Shown here: positions 1 through 7,517 of the stretch, piece after piece
How the letters are laid out: every line of letters begins with the position of its first letter
Numbering within the stretch: position 1 is the first letter of the stretch
Source of the DNA: Oleispirillum sp963668495
GTDB taxonomy: Bacteria; Pseudomonadota; Alphaproteobacteria; Rhodospirillales; Rhodospirillaceae
Reading direction: 5' to 3'
Assembly (NCBI GenBank): GCA_963668495.1
Contig: OY764545.1
Location: 2,294,001 to 2,358,000, forward strand
Length of the DNA stretch: 64,000 nucleotides
Translations under genes and position numbers: made by a program
Notes under the pieces: model-generated
Database searches by the model: none
What the model saw: only the letters and a program-made list of their open reading frames with translations
Told to the model about the DNA's origin: nothing

Positions 1-1
1 T

Positions 2-361
2 GATGAAATCTCGACCACTGGGCCAACAGAAGTTGCGGAATACAAAGATGGTCTGGTGACAACCTTTACCATCACCCCAGAAGATGTCGGGTTAGAGCGG
101 GTCTCTATCGAGGACTTGCGCGGCGGCAGCCCAGAGGAAAATGCAGACGCTCTCCTTAAGGTCATGACCAACGATGTGCCGGATAACCTAACTGCTTTCC
201 GCGATGTGATTGCCATGAATGCTGGGGCGGTTCTGTATGTCGCAGGAGCTGTAGATTCACTTAAGGATGGCGTATCTAGTGCATTGAATAAGTTGAAAGA
301 TGGATCAGCACTGAAAGCAGTATCCGAACTTAAGCGTATTACGAATGGAAGCGTAGAGTGA
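2..361 (+). CDS. trpD: Anthranilate phosphoribosyltransferase, 3' part only
   Basis: This is the C-terminal end of TrpD, which joins anthranilate to phosphoribosyl pyrophosphate in tryptophan synthesis. The reading frame is open from base 2, the first complete codon, and carries the family segment DEISTTGPTEVAEYKDG at the very edge. That is followed by the typical tail with GGSPEENA and NAGAVLYVAG. About two thirds of the protein lies before the window. The TGA stop overlaps the GTG start of trpC by four bases (GTGA), so translation of the two genes is probably coupled within a trp operon. Identification is firm; only the true start is unseen. Confidence 0.93.
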   Translation, partial: DEISTTGPTEVAEYKDGLVTTFTITPEDVGLERVSIEDLRGGSPEENADALLKVMTNDVPDNLTAFRDVIAMNAGAVLYVAGAVDSLKDGVSSALNKLKDGSALKAVSELKRITNGSVE

Positions 362-1149
362 GCGACATTCTGAAGAAAATTTGCGCAACCAAGCGTGATG
401 AAATTGCCGAAGCCAAGGCAAAGGTCAAGCTGTCCCAGCTTGTCCATCAGGTGGCTGAGCAGGCTCCACCGCGTGGGTTTGCTGCGGCTTTGACTGCGGC
501 AGTAGACGCAGGAGGGTTTGGCCTCATTGCCGAGATCAAAAAGGCATCGCCCTCTGCCGGATTGATCCGTCCAGACTTTGATCCTGCCACATTAGCCAAA
601 GCCTATGTCGCAGGTGGCGCAAATTGCCTCTCGGTTTTGACCGATGCGCCCTATTTTCAAGGCAATGAGTCCTATCTAAAGCAAGCAATTTCAGCATGTT
701 CTATACCTATCCTTAGAAAAGACTTTATGCTCGATCCTTATCAGGTGATTGAGGCACGCGCATGGGGCGCAGACTGCATCCTTCTGATCATGGCAGCGTT
801 GGATGACGCCATGGCAAAGGAATTGGAGCAAACTGCACTTGATCTGAATATGGATGTACTGATTGAAGTCCATAACATGGATGAGTTCGAACGGGCGCTG
901 AACCTGAAGAGCCCACTGCTTGGTGTGAACAATCGCAACCTGAAAACCATGGTGACGGATCTTGGCACAACTGAAGCCTTGGCTGCTGCCTGTCCTCAGG
1001 ATCGCGTTCTGATCGCGGAAAGCGGCTTGAAAACCCGCGCCGACCTCGACCGAATGGCTGCAGTTGGTGCGAAACGGTTCTTGGTCGGGGAATCCCTGAT
1101 GCGTCAGGACGATGTAACGCAGGCAACCCTGACCCTATTGCACGGCTAA
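358..1149 (+). CDS. trpC: Indole-3-glycerol phosphate synthase
   Basis: TrpC converts carboxyphenylamino-deoxyribulose phosphate into indole-3-glycerol phosphate in the cytosol. The 263-residue length is normal for the monofunctional TIM-barrel enzyme. Family motifs are visible in order: IAEIKKASPSAG with the catalytic lysine, PILRKDFMLDPYQ, LIEVHNMDE, GVNNRNLKT and the phosphate-binding IAESGLKTRADLD near the C-terminus. The start is GTG and overlaps the trpD stop by four bases. In many alphaproteobacteria moaC and moeA follow trpC before lexA; here lexA comes directly after a 122-base gap. Confidence 0.96.
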   Translation: MSDILKKICATKRDEIAEAKAKVKLSQLVHQVAEQAPPRGFAAALTAAVDAGGFGLIAEIKKASPSAGLIRPDFDPATLAKAYVAGGANCLSVLTDAPYFQGNESYLKQAISACSIPILRKDFMLDPYQVIEARAWGADCILLIMAALDDAMAKELEQTALDLNMDVLIEVHNMDEFERALNLKSPLLGVNNRNLKTMVTDLGTTEALAAACPQDRVLIAESGLKTRADLDRMAAVGAKRFLVGESLMRQDDVTQATLTLLHG

Positions 1150-1197
1150 GTCATGCATTGATTGCTCTTTCCTTGCCAGATCAGCAAAAAAGAATTA

Positions 1198-1251
1198 ATG
1201 TGGAACATATGTACTCGTTATGTTTCACATTTTTTATACCTTTTTGCTATA
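1198..1251 (+). promoter_or_regulatory. lexA promoter with interrupted palindrome, probable autoregulatory operator
   Basis: Upstream of lexA lies a 12-base inverted repeat, ATGTGGAACATA at 1198-1209 and TATGTTTCACAT at 1219-1230, with 11 of 12 bases matching and a 9-base spacer. It contains GAACATATGTAC at 1203-1214, one base from the GAAC-N4-GTTC box known for Gram-positive LexA. It also contains GTAC-N7-GTTT at 1211-1225, two mismatches from the alphaproteobacterial GTTC-N7-GTTC box. A possible promoter is TTTCAC (1223-1228), 17 bases, GCTATA (1246-1251). The repeat would overlap the -35 box, as expected for a repressor. Which arrangement LexA recognises is inference. Confidence 0.55.
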
Positions 1252-1271
1252 GACCATGAGGACACAAGCCA

Positions 1272-1970
1272 ATGCTGACTCTCAAGCAACGCAAACTATT
1301 GCTGTTGATTGCTGATCATTTGAAAACCCATGGAGTTGTTCCCTCATTTGATGAAATGCGGGAAGGCATTGGCCTGAAATCAAAATCCGGCATTCACAGA
1401 TTGATTTCAAATTTGGAAGAGCGTGGCTATATCAAACGGCTTCCGCATCGTGCGCGCGCCCTTGAAATTCTCAGAATGCCGGAAGACATCGCCCAGGACA
1501 CGAAACCCAACAGCCCATTTGCCCCCAATGTCATTTCCGGCAACTTCCAGCGGGAACTAAGTGGAGCGCAAGTTGCCGGCAACGCCAATTCGGTTTCTAT
1601 ACCATTGTGTGGAAAAATCGCCGCCGGAACGCCGATCGAGGCATTGAACGATCATACCAATACCGTTGATATCCCTGCCTCTATGCTTTCTGGTGGGGAA
1701 CATTACGCCCTTACCATCGAAGGGGATTCCATGATTGAAGCCGGGATTTTCGATGGCGATATTGCGTTAATTCGCAAAACGGATACGGCGGAAAACGGAA
1801 CAATTGTTGTTGCGCTTGTGGATCAAAATGAAGCAACCCTGAAACGTCTGCGACGCAAAGGGGAATCTATCGCTTTGGAACCGGCGAATGTTCATTACGA
1901 GACCCGCATCTTTGGCCCGGACCGGGTTGCCGTGCAAGGACGCTTAGTCGGACTTATTCGCAAGTACTAA
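1272..1970 (+). CDS. lexA: LexA SOS repressor, self-cleaving
   Basis: LexA represses DNA-damage genes and cleaves itself when RecA filaments form. The 232 residues show an N-terminal winged helix (residues about 1-65, with PSFDEMREGIGLKSKSGIHRL), a linker, and a C-terminal S24 peptidase domain. The cleavage bond is the Ala-Gly in CGKIAAGTPIEA. The catalytic serine is in GDSMIEAGI and the lysine in EATLKRLRRKG. A GAGGA ribosome site at about 1257-1261 supports the ATG start. The long linker and 230-residue size are usual for alphaproteobacterial LexA. Its 3' end overlaps the convergent comEC gene by 17 bases. Confidence 0.96.
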   Translation: MLTLKQRKLLLLIADHLKTHGVVPSFDEMREGIGLKSKSGIHRLISNLEERGYIKRLPHRARALEILRMPEDIAQDTKPNSPFAPNVISGNFQRELSGAQVAGNANSVSIPLCGKIAAGTPIEALNDHTNTVDIPASMLSGGEHYALTIEGDSMIEAGIFDGDIALIRKTDTAENGTIVVALVDQNEATLKRLRRKGESIALEPANVHYETRIFGPDRVAVQGRLVGLIRKY

Positions 1971-3978
1971 CGTCCTGTCGCCAATGGCGACACCCTTGCT
2001 GGCTCGCAGTGCTGTTCGTGCGTTTGATACTACCATTGCCATCAAACCAAATGGTCACAGCCCCCATGTTCTCCAAATCATTGATATCCAATATGGGGGT
2101 GTTGCCGCACCTTGCCCGCTGGGTGCGTGTCACGGGGTATTGGGTCAAAACTAACTTTGTCCGCGTACAATCCGAAACCAATGTTCCGGGTGTTTCGCTC
2201 CGAGCGACAAACCAGCCTCCCTCACTTTTGGCAACGCAGCCACTCGCATCACAGGACCAGCCGTTTTTTCGGTCCATTGTGGATGCCGTTGATGATGCCC
2301 ATACATCCGTCAGAAATGTACTACGCCCTTGGGTCTTAAGGGCATACCCCTCCCCTTGCAAAACTGCGATGGATTGCCCCTGATCCGCGATCATTACATC
2401 CGGGCGATCTTGCCACCATGCCGTCGATAGACCCAAAACCAACATGCCAAGCCCCAGCAAACGCAAACGCCCTGCTAAAACTGCAAGCATGACGCCTCCC
2501 AAAAGGCACGCCATGTATCCCAACTGTGTCATTTTGGGAAAGCTGACAATGGCATAGTACCAGCTTACCGCATAATCAGCGACCGCTGTGACAAACCCAA
2601 TGCCTTCGGCCATGCATGCCAAGGGAAAAGCCGCTGCATCAAATGGTAAAAGTGCGGTTGCAACCATTGCCCATGGCATGACCCAAAGCCCGAACACTGG
2701 CAAAGCAAGCAGATTGGCTGGAATGGCATACGTTGCAACCCGACCAAAATGTTGCCATGCAATCGGTGCGGTTGCCGCACTGGCAATGAACGTGGTGAGG
2801 ACAATCCCAAAGCAATAAAATACACACCACCTGAGCCAAGGTTTCATGGTGAAAAACCATCGGGGACGTGTCTGCCCCTGATACGTTGCGATCAAGGCAA
2901 TTACTGCAGCAAATGACATTTGGAAACTGGCACCGACAACCGCTTGCGGCGTCCATAAGACAACGCAAACCGCTGCCAGCCCGACCAGACGCATGGAAAA
3001 CGGAGACCGTTCCAGTATGACCGCGCACAAGGCAATTGATGTCATGATAAATGCCCGCTGGGTCGGCACTGAAGCTCCGGATAGGCTTAAGTACGCTGCG
3101 GTAAACAGTAATGCCAGAAATGCTGCCCATTTTTTGATTGGATAACGTAAAGCAATCGCGGGAAACAGGGACAGCCCCCGTCGAACCAGCATAAAGGCGA
3201 ACCCCGCAAGCAAGCTCATGTGTAGACCGGAAATCGCAAGAATATGTGCCATCCCTGCCCCACGATAAGCATCCAGCACCTGCTGTTGTATTCCGCCTTT
3301 ATCGCCAGTGATTAAGGCAACGGCGACCTCTGCACGGGGATCATTCGCAGCAAAATAGCTTCGAATACTGGTTTTCAGACGTTCCCGCCAGTTTTGCAAC
3401 CTAATCAAAATTGTCTGTTGCGGCGGATATGCGGATTTTTCCCATGTGGAATAGGTAAATCCCAATGCACCCAACTGCTCAAACCAGCTTCGGCGGGGCA
3501 TGTTGTAGGCTTGCGGATGGACAGGACGCGGCAACGGTGTCATAGACGCCCAAGTTCGAATTCGATCCCCCGGCAGTGGCGTCACAACGTGTTCTGGAAA
3601 ATAAATTCGGGCATAGGATAACTCGGGTCCGTCATGCAATTTTACATCTTTCAACAAGACTCGTGCGCCGCGAATGCGTGTTTCAACGTGAATGACAGTT
3701 CCCTCTATTGTGGTCCGCATGGGGTGCTCAAGCCGTGGAGCCTTAACTGCTTGTGCATACCACCCGCCATACCCGATACCACCGATCACTCCAAAAATTG
3801 CCAAAAGCACAAGCAACGTCTTGAACCAGCCGCGATATAGGGCAAATCCGCTCCATAAAATAATCAGGCCCAATAAGGTGAATGTGGTGGAAAGATCCGG
3901 CTCGAACGGCAATTCCATATAGATCAGAACCCCAAACACAAAAAACCAGGGCAGACGCTCTGTCCAACCTGTGCTCAT
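1954..3978 (-). CDS. comEC: ComEC/Rec2-family DNA uptake channel protein
   Basis: This is a polytopic inner-membrane protein of the ComEC/Rec2 family, which carries transforming DNA across the inner membrane. The N-terminus has membrane segments and an OB-like region (DUF4131 type). The central competence domain carries the family motif AHILAISGLHMSLLAGF and GDKGGIQQQVLDAYRGAGM. The C-terminal soluble part, after IADQGQSIAVLQ, is short and shows no HxHxDH motif, so the metallo-lactamase-like domain of full-length ComEC is degenerate. I chose the ATG at 3976-3978, which has GAGG eight bases upstream; a GTG at 4026 would add 16 hydrophilic residues. The gene ends inside the lexA 3' end. Confidence 0.85.
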   Translation of the reverse strand: MSTGWTERLPWFFVFGVLIYMELPFEPDLSTTFTLLGLIILWSGFALYRGWFKTLLVLLAIFGVIGGIGYGGWYAQAVKAPRLEHPMRTTIEGTVIHVETRIRGARVLLKDVKLHDGPELSYARIYFPEHVVTPLPGDRIRTWASMTPLPRPVHPQAYNMPRRSWFEQLGALGFTYSTWEKSAYPPQQTILIRLQNWRERLKTSIRSYFAANDPRAEVAVALITGDKGGIQQQVLDAYRGAGMAHILAISGLHMSLLAGFAFMLVRRGLSLFPAIALRYPIKKWAAFLALLFTAAYLSLSGASVPTQRAFIMTSIALCAVILERSPFSMRLVGLAAVCVVLWTPQAVVGASFQMSFAAVIALIATYQGQTRPRWFFTMKPWLRWCVFYCFGIVLTTFIASAATAPIAWQHFGRVATYAIPANLLALPVFGLWVMPWAMVATALLPFDAAAFPLACMAEGIGFVTAVADYAVSWYYAIVSFPKMTQLGYMACLLGGVMLAVLAGRLRLLGLGMLVLGLSTAWWQDRPDVMIADQGQSIAVLQGEGYALKTQGRSTFLTDVWASSTASTMDRKNGWSCDASGCVAKSEGGWFVARSETPGTLVSDCTRTKLVLTQYPVTRTQRARCGNTPILDINDLENMGAVTIWFDGNGSIKRTNSTASQQGCRHWRQDVSTCE

Positions 3979-4077
3979 GCCTTTTGCCTCGGGATGAGGA
4001 TTCTCTGACTTATAATTTGGGGCCACGGAAAAAACCTTGGATATCCTTTGCGGTATAGGTCCGCCCTGTGCTAAAGC

Positions 4078-4105
4078 TTGCGCGAAAACCTTACCCCATT
4101 ATTAT
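4078..4105 (+). promoter_or_regulatory. Candidate promoter of gltX
   Basis: In the gap between the divergent comEC and gltX genes, TTGCGC (4078-4083) and TATTAT (4100-4105) are separated by 16 bases. This gives a leader of about 60 bases before the gltX ATG. It is a pattern call only. Confidence 0.4.
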
Positions 4106-4170
4106 TCTTGAACCTACTCGCAACTGAAACATGTTGTGGGTCGAGTTTTCACTTTTCAGGGTCTGTAATC

Positions 4171-5571
4171 ATGACTGTTGTCACTCGTTTTGCTCCTTCT
4201 CCAACCGGATTTTTGCACATCGGCGGCGCACGCACCGCGTTGTTCAACTGGTTGCTGGCTCGTCACCATGGCGGTCGCTTTTTGCTGCGGATCGAGGACA
4301 CGGACCGAGAGCGCTCAACCCAAGCTGCCGTAGATGCCTTGATTGACGGCCTGCAATGGATGGGACTGGAATGGGATGAAGAACCGATTTTCCAGTTCGC
4401 CCGTGCTGACCGTCATGCGGAAGTTGCCCACCAGCTGCTGGCAGATGGCAAGGCCTATCACTGTTATGCCTCACCGGAAGAATTGGCTGAAATGCGGGAG
4501 CAACAAAAAGCGACCGGAGCACAAATTCGTTATGATGGGCGCTGGCGTGACCGCGACCCGTCCGAAGCACCAGAAGGCGTTAAACCTGTCGTTCGCCTGA
4601 AAGCCCCCCAAAGTGGCAAAACCATTATCCGCGATCATGTTCAAGGCGACGTGACCTTCGGCAATGAACAACTGGATGATTTTATTCTGCTGCGTGCGGA
4701 TGGCACTCCGACTTACATGCTGTCCGTTGTGGTTGATGATCACGATATGGGGATTACCCATGTTGTCCGCGGCGATGACCACCTGACGAATGCGGCCCGC
4801 CAAGCCATGCTGTATGAAGCTTGTGGCTGGGATGTACCGGAATTTGCCCACATTCCTTTGATCCATGGCCCAGACGGAGCAAAGCTTTCCAAACGCCATG
4901 GCGCACTTGGAGCAGAAGCCTATCGCGATATGGGTATCCTGCCGGAAGCCATGCGTAACTATCTACTGCGTTTGGGTTGGGGGCATGGTGATGCTGAAAT
5001 CATCAGCACAGAACAAGCCATTGAATGGTTTGATCTTGGTGGTATTGGCAAATCCCCGTCCAGATTTGATATGACCAAGCTGCTGAATCTGAACGCCCAT
5101 TATTTACGCGAACGAGATGCCGCATCCTTGGTTGAACTGATCAAACCAATCATGGAAAAAACACAAGGCGTTATCGTTAATGCTGAAATTGCCCAACGTC
5201 TTGAACAGGGTATGGATGGCCTTAAACAACGTGCCAAAGACCTGAATGAACTGGCTGATGGTGCAATGGTGTATGCAAAAGCCCGCCCTTTGGCCTTTGA
5301 TGAGAAAGCCCAAAAACAACTAACGCCTGAAACCATTGCAACCCTGCATGAACTGCATGACCAGTTGCTAGGCGTTGAAACATGGGACAAAGAAACGGTT
5401 GAAACTGCGATCAAAGCTTTTGCTGAATCTAAAGAACTTAAGATCGGGAAAATACTACAGCCTTTGCGTGCAGCGTTAACTGGCACAACCGTATCACCGT
5501 CCATGTTCGAGGTCATGGTGATTTTTGGAAAAGATGAGGCTCTTGCCCGCTTGCAAGATTGCCTGTCTTAA
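4171..5571 (+). CDS. gltX: Glutamate-tRNA ligase
   Basis: GltX charges tRNA-Glu and, in organisms that use the amidotransferase route, often tRNA-Gln as well. The 466 residues start at the ATG in front of TVVTRFAPSPTGFLHIGG, the standard N-terminus. A longer frame from 4078 would add 31 residues unlike the family. Class I signatures are present: HIGG (the HIGH motif, residues 16-19) and KLSKR (the KMSKS motif, near residue 236), followed by the anticodon-binding C-terminal helices. It is a single gene with its own probable promoter and is followed by gltA. Confidence 0.96.
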   Translation: MTVVTRFAPSPTGFLHIGGARTALFNWLLARHHGGRFLLRIEDTDRERSTQAAVDALIDGLQWMGLEWDEEPIFQFARADRHAEVAHQLLADGKAYHCYASPEELAEMREQQKATGAQIRYDGRWRDRDPSEAPEGVKPVVRLKAPQSGKTIIRDHVQGDVTFGNEQLDDFILLRADGTPTYMLSVVVDDHDMGITHVVRGDDHLTNAARQAMLYEACGWDVPEFAHIPLIHGPDGAKLSKRHGALGAEAYRDMGILPEAMRNYLLRLGWGHGDAEIISTEQAIEWFDLGGIGKSPSRFDMTKLLNLNAHYLRERDAASLVELIKPIMEKTQGVIVNAEIAQRLEQGMDGLKQRAKDLNELADGAMVYAKARPLAFDEKAQKQLTPETIATLHELHDQLLGVETWDKETVETAIKAFAESKELKIGKILQPLRAALTGTTVSPSMFEVMVIFGKDEALARLQDCLS

Positions 5572-5674
5572 CGCCAACATATTCGTATTACGTAAGAAAT
5601 ATGCTTTATTAGCCTTGAAATCAAAGGAGCAAACCACAAATTCCTAGGTGAGCTTAGTCAACTTCGATACAGCA

Positions 5675-5717
5675 TTGACGCGCGACATAACCACAAAAAA
5701 CCAGTGTTGCGCGTCAA
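5675..5717 (+). repeat. Inverted repeat in gltA leader
   Basis: TTGACGCGCGACA (5675-5687) and TGTTGCGCGTCAA (5705-5717) form a 13-base inverted repeat with one mismatch and a 17-base A/C-rich spacer. It ends 22 bases before the gltA ATG, so it could fold as an mRNA hairpin just upstream of the ribosome site, or be a two-site protein operator. It is not followed by a T run, so it is not an intrinsic terminator of gltX. Confidence 0.6.
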
Positions 5718-5739
5718 TCTTTCGACACAGGGAGCCACC

Positions 5740-7044
5740 ATGACTGCTAGCAAAACCAACTCATTTACAGTGACCAACAACGCCTCCGGTGAAAAATTTG
5801 AAATGCCGGTATTGGATGGTACAGTCGGCCCAAGTGTTGTCGACATCCGCAAATTTTATGCCGAAACTGGATGCTTCACTTTTGATCCCGGTTACACGTC
5901 CACAGGTAGTTGCGATTCAAAAATCACATACATTGATGGTGATAAAGGTATTTTGCTGCATCGCGGCTATCCCATCGAACAACTTGCCGAAAACTCCAGC
6001 TTTACTGAAGTCGCTTATCTTCTGTTAAACGGTGAATTGCCGAATAAACAGCAGTTAGACGACTTTGACCACATCATTACCTACCATTCCATGCTGCATG
6101 AGCAGTTCCACAATTTCTACAGTGGGTTCCGGCGTGATGCTCACCCGATGGCTATCGCCTGCGGTGTCGTTGGGGCAATGTCAGCATTTTATCATGACAA
6201 TCAGGACATTTCCGACCCCCATGACCGCGAAGTTATGGTAACTCGCCTGATTTCAAAAATGCCGACAATTGTCGGTTGGGCCTACAAGTATTCTATTGGA
6301 CAGCCCTTCGCCTATCCACGCAATGATCTGGACTATGCGTCCAACTTCCTACACTTGATGTTCTCCACCCCTTGTGAGCCATATCAAGTCAGTCCAACAC
6401 TTGCCCGGGCCATGAACCGGATTCTGATCCTGCACGCGGATCATGAACAAAACGCGTCCACATCGACGGTTCGCCTTGCTGGTTCGTCTGGGGCCAATCC
6501 ATTTGCATGTATTGCAGCCGGTATTGCGTCCCTTTGGGGGCCTGCACATGGTGGAGCTAATGAAGCTGTATTGAATATGCTGCAACAAATCGGCACGCCG
6601 GATAAAGTTGGCGAATTCGTTAAGCGGGCAAAAGACCCGAGTGACCCGTTCCGCCTGATGGGCTTTGGTCACAGGGTTTATAAAAACTATGACCCGCGCG
6701 CAAAAATCATGCAGCAAACGTGCCGCGAAGTTCTGGACGAACTGGGCATTAAAAATGAGCCGCTGTTGGATATTGCAGTGGATTTGGAACGTATCGCCCT
6801 TGAAGACGAATACTTCGTCGAGAAAAAACTCTATCCAAACGTGGATTTCTATTCCGGTATTATTTTCCGTGCCATGGGCATCCCGACGACGATGTTCACT
6901 GCCTTGTTTGCTCTTGCTCGCACCACTGGCTGGAGCTCTCAATGGCTGGAAATGATTACCGACCCGCATATGAAAATCGGACGTCCGCGCCAACTGTATA
7001 CAGGGGCTGCGGAACGCCAGTATGTTCCGATCGACAAACGATAG
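5740..7044 (+). CDS. gltA: Citrate synthase, type I
   Basis: GltA condenses oxaloacetate and acetyl-CoA to citrate, the entry step of the TCA cycle. With the ATG at 5740 the protein has 434 residues, the usual size of the hexameric NADH-sensitive bacterial type; an ORF start at 5704 would add 12 residues and lacks a good ribosome site. Catalytic positions are visible: His in GPAHGGANE (about 268), His in GFGHRVYKNYDPRAK (about 310) and Asp in VDFYSG (about 369). The N-terminal domain with DGDKGILLHRGYPIEQLAE is also typical. The gene ends at a shared bidirectional terminator. Confidence 0.97.
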   Translation: MTASKTNSFTVTNNASGEKFEMPVLDGTVGPSVVDIRKFYAETGCFTFDPGYTSTGSCDSKITYIDGDKGILLHRGYPIEQLAENSSFTEVAYLLLNGELPNKQQLDDFDHIITYHSMLHEQFHNFYSGFRRDAHPMAIACGVVGAMSAFYHDNQDISDPHDREVMVTRLISKMPTIVGWAYKYSIGQPFAYPRNDLDYASNFLHLMFSTPCEPYQVSPTLARAMNRILILHADHEQNASTSTVRLAGSSGANPFACIAAGIASLWGPAHGGANEAVLNMLQQIGTPDKVGEFVKRAKDPSDPFRLMGFGHRVYKNYDPRAKIMQQTCREVLDELGIKNEPLLDIAVDLERIALEDEYFVEKKLYPNVDFYSGIIFRAMGIPTTMFTALFALARTTGWSSQWLEMITDPHMKIGRPRQLYTGAAERQYVPIDKR

Positions 7045-7064
7045 ACTTCACGGGACACAAAAAA

Positions 7065-7092
7065 AACGGCGGAGAAATCTCCGCCGTTTTTT
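7065..7092. terminator. Bidirectional intrinsic terminator between gltA and gloA
   Basis: AACGGCGGAGA (7065-7075) pairs perfectly with TCTCCGCCGTT (7078-7088). A T run to 7092 lies on the plus strand and an A run before 7065 serves the minus strand. It sits between the convergent gltA and gloA stops and can terminate both. Confidence 0.92.
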
Positions 7093-7105
7093 GTTGAAAT
7101 TCATA

Positions 7106-7501
7106 TTAGTCTTTGGCTTCTACCAATTCGACCTTGTATCCATCAGGGTCTTCAAGGAATGCAATAACAGTCGAACCGTGCATCATCGGACCGGGTTCAC
7201 GGACAATCTTGGCACCAGCCTCACGCAATGCATCACACGTGGCATAGATATCCGGCACACCCAAGGCAATATGCCCATAGCCAGACCCCAAATCATACGG
7301 CTCTTCCTGATCCCAATTATGGGTCAATTCCAGCACAGTGTGGTCTTTCTCGTCACCATATCCGACAAAGGCCAAGGTAAAGCGTCCCCCTTCGAAATCT
7401 TTTTTCCGAAGCAAGGTCATACCAAGGTATTTGGTGTAAAACTCAATGGACGCATCCAAGTCACGGACACGAACCATGGTGTGCAACATACGAAAGGACA
7501 T
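7106..7501 (-). CDS. gloA: Lactoylglutathione lyase (glyoxalase I)
   Basis: GloA isomerises the methylglyoxal-glutathione adduct to S-lactoylglutathione. The 131 residues match the small bacterial nickel-type enzyme. The four metal ligands are at their expected places: H7 (MLHTMVRV), E58 (TVLELTHNW), H77 (GYGHIALGV) and E125 (GYKVELVE). The region GPMMHGSTVIAFLEDPDGY is also characteristic. It lies 16 bases after the lpxI-lpxB stop on the same strand, so it is probably the last gene of the lipid A operon, and it ends at the terminator shared with gltA. Confidence 0.94.
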   Translation of the reverse strand: MSFRMLHTMVRVRDLDASIEFYTKYLGMTLLRKKDFEGGRFTLAFVGYGDEKDHTVLELTHNWDQEEPYDLGSGYGHIALGVPDIYATCDALREAGAKIVREPGPMMHGSTVIAFLEDPDGYKVELVEAKD

Positions 7502-7517
7502 AAATCACCATTTCTGT

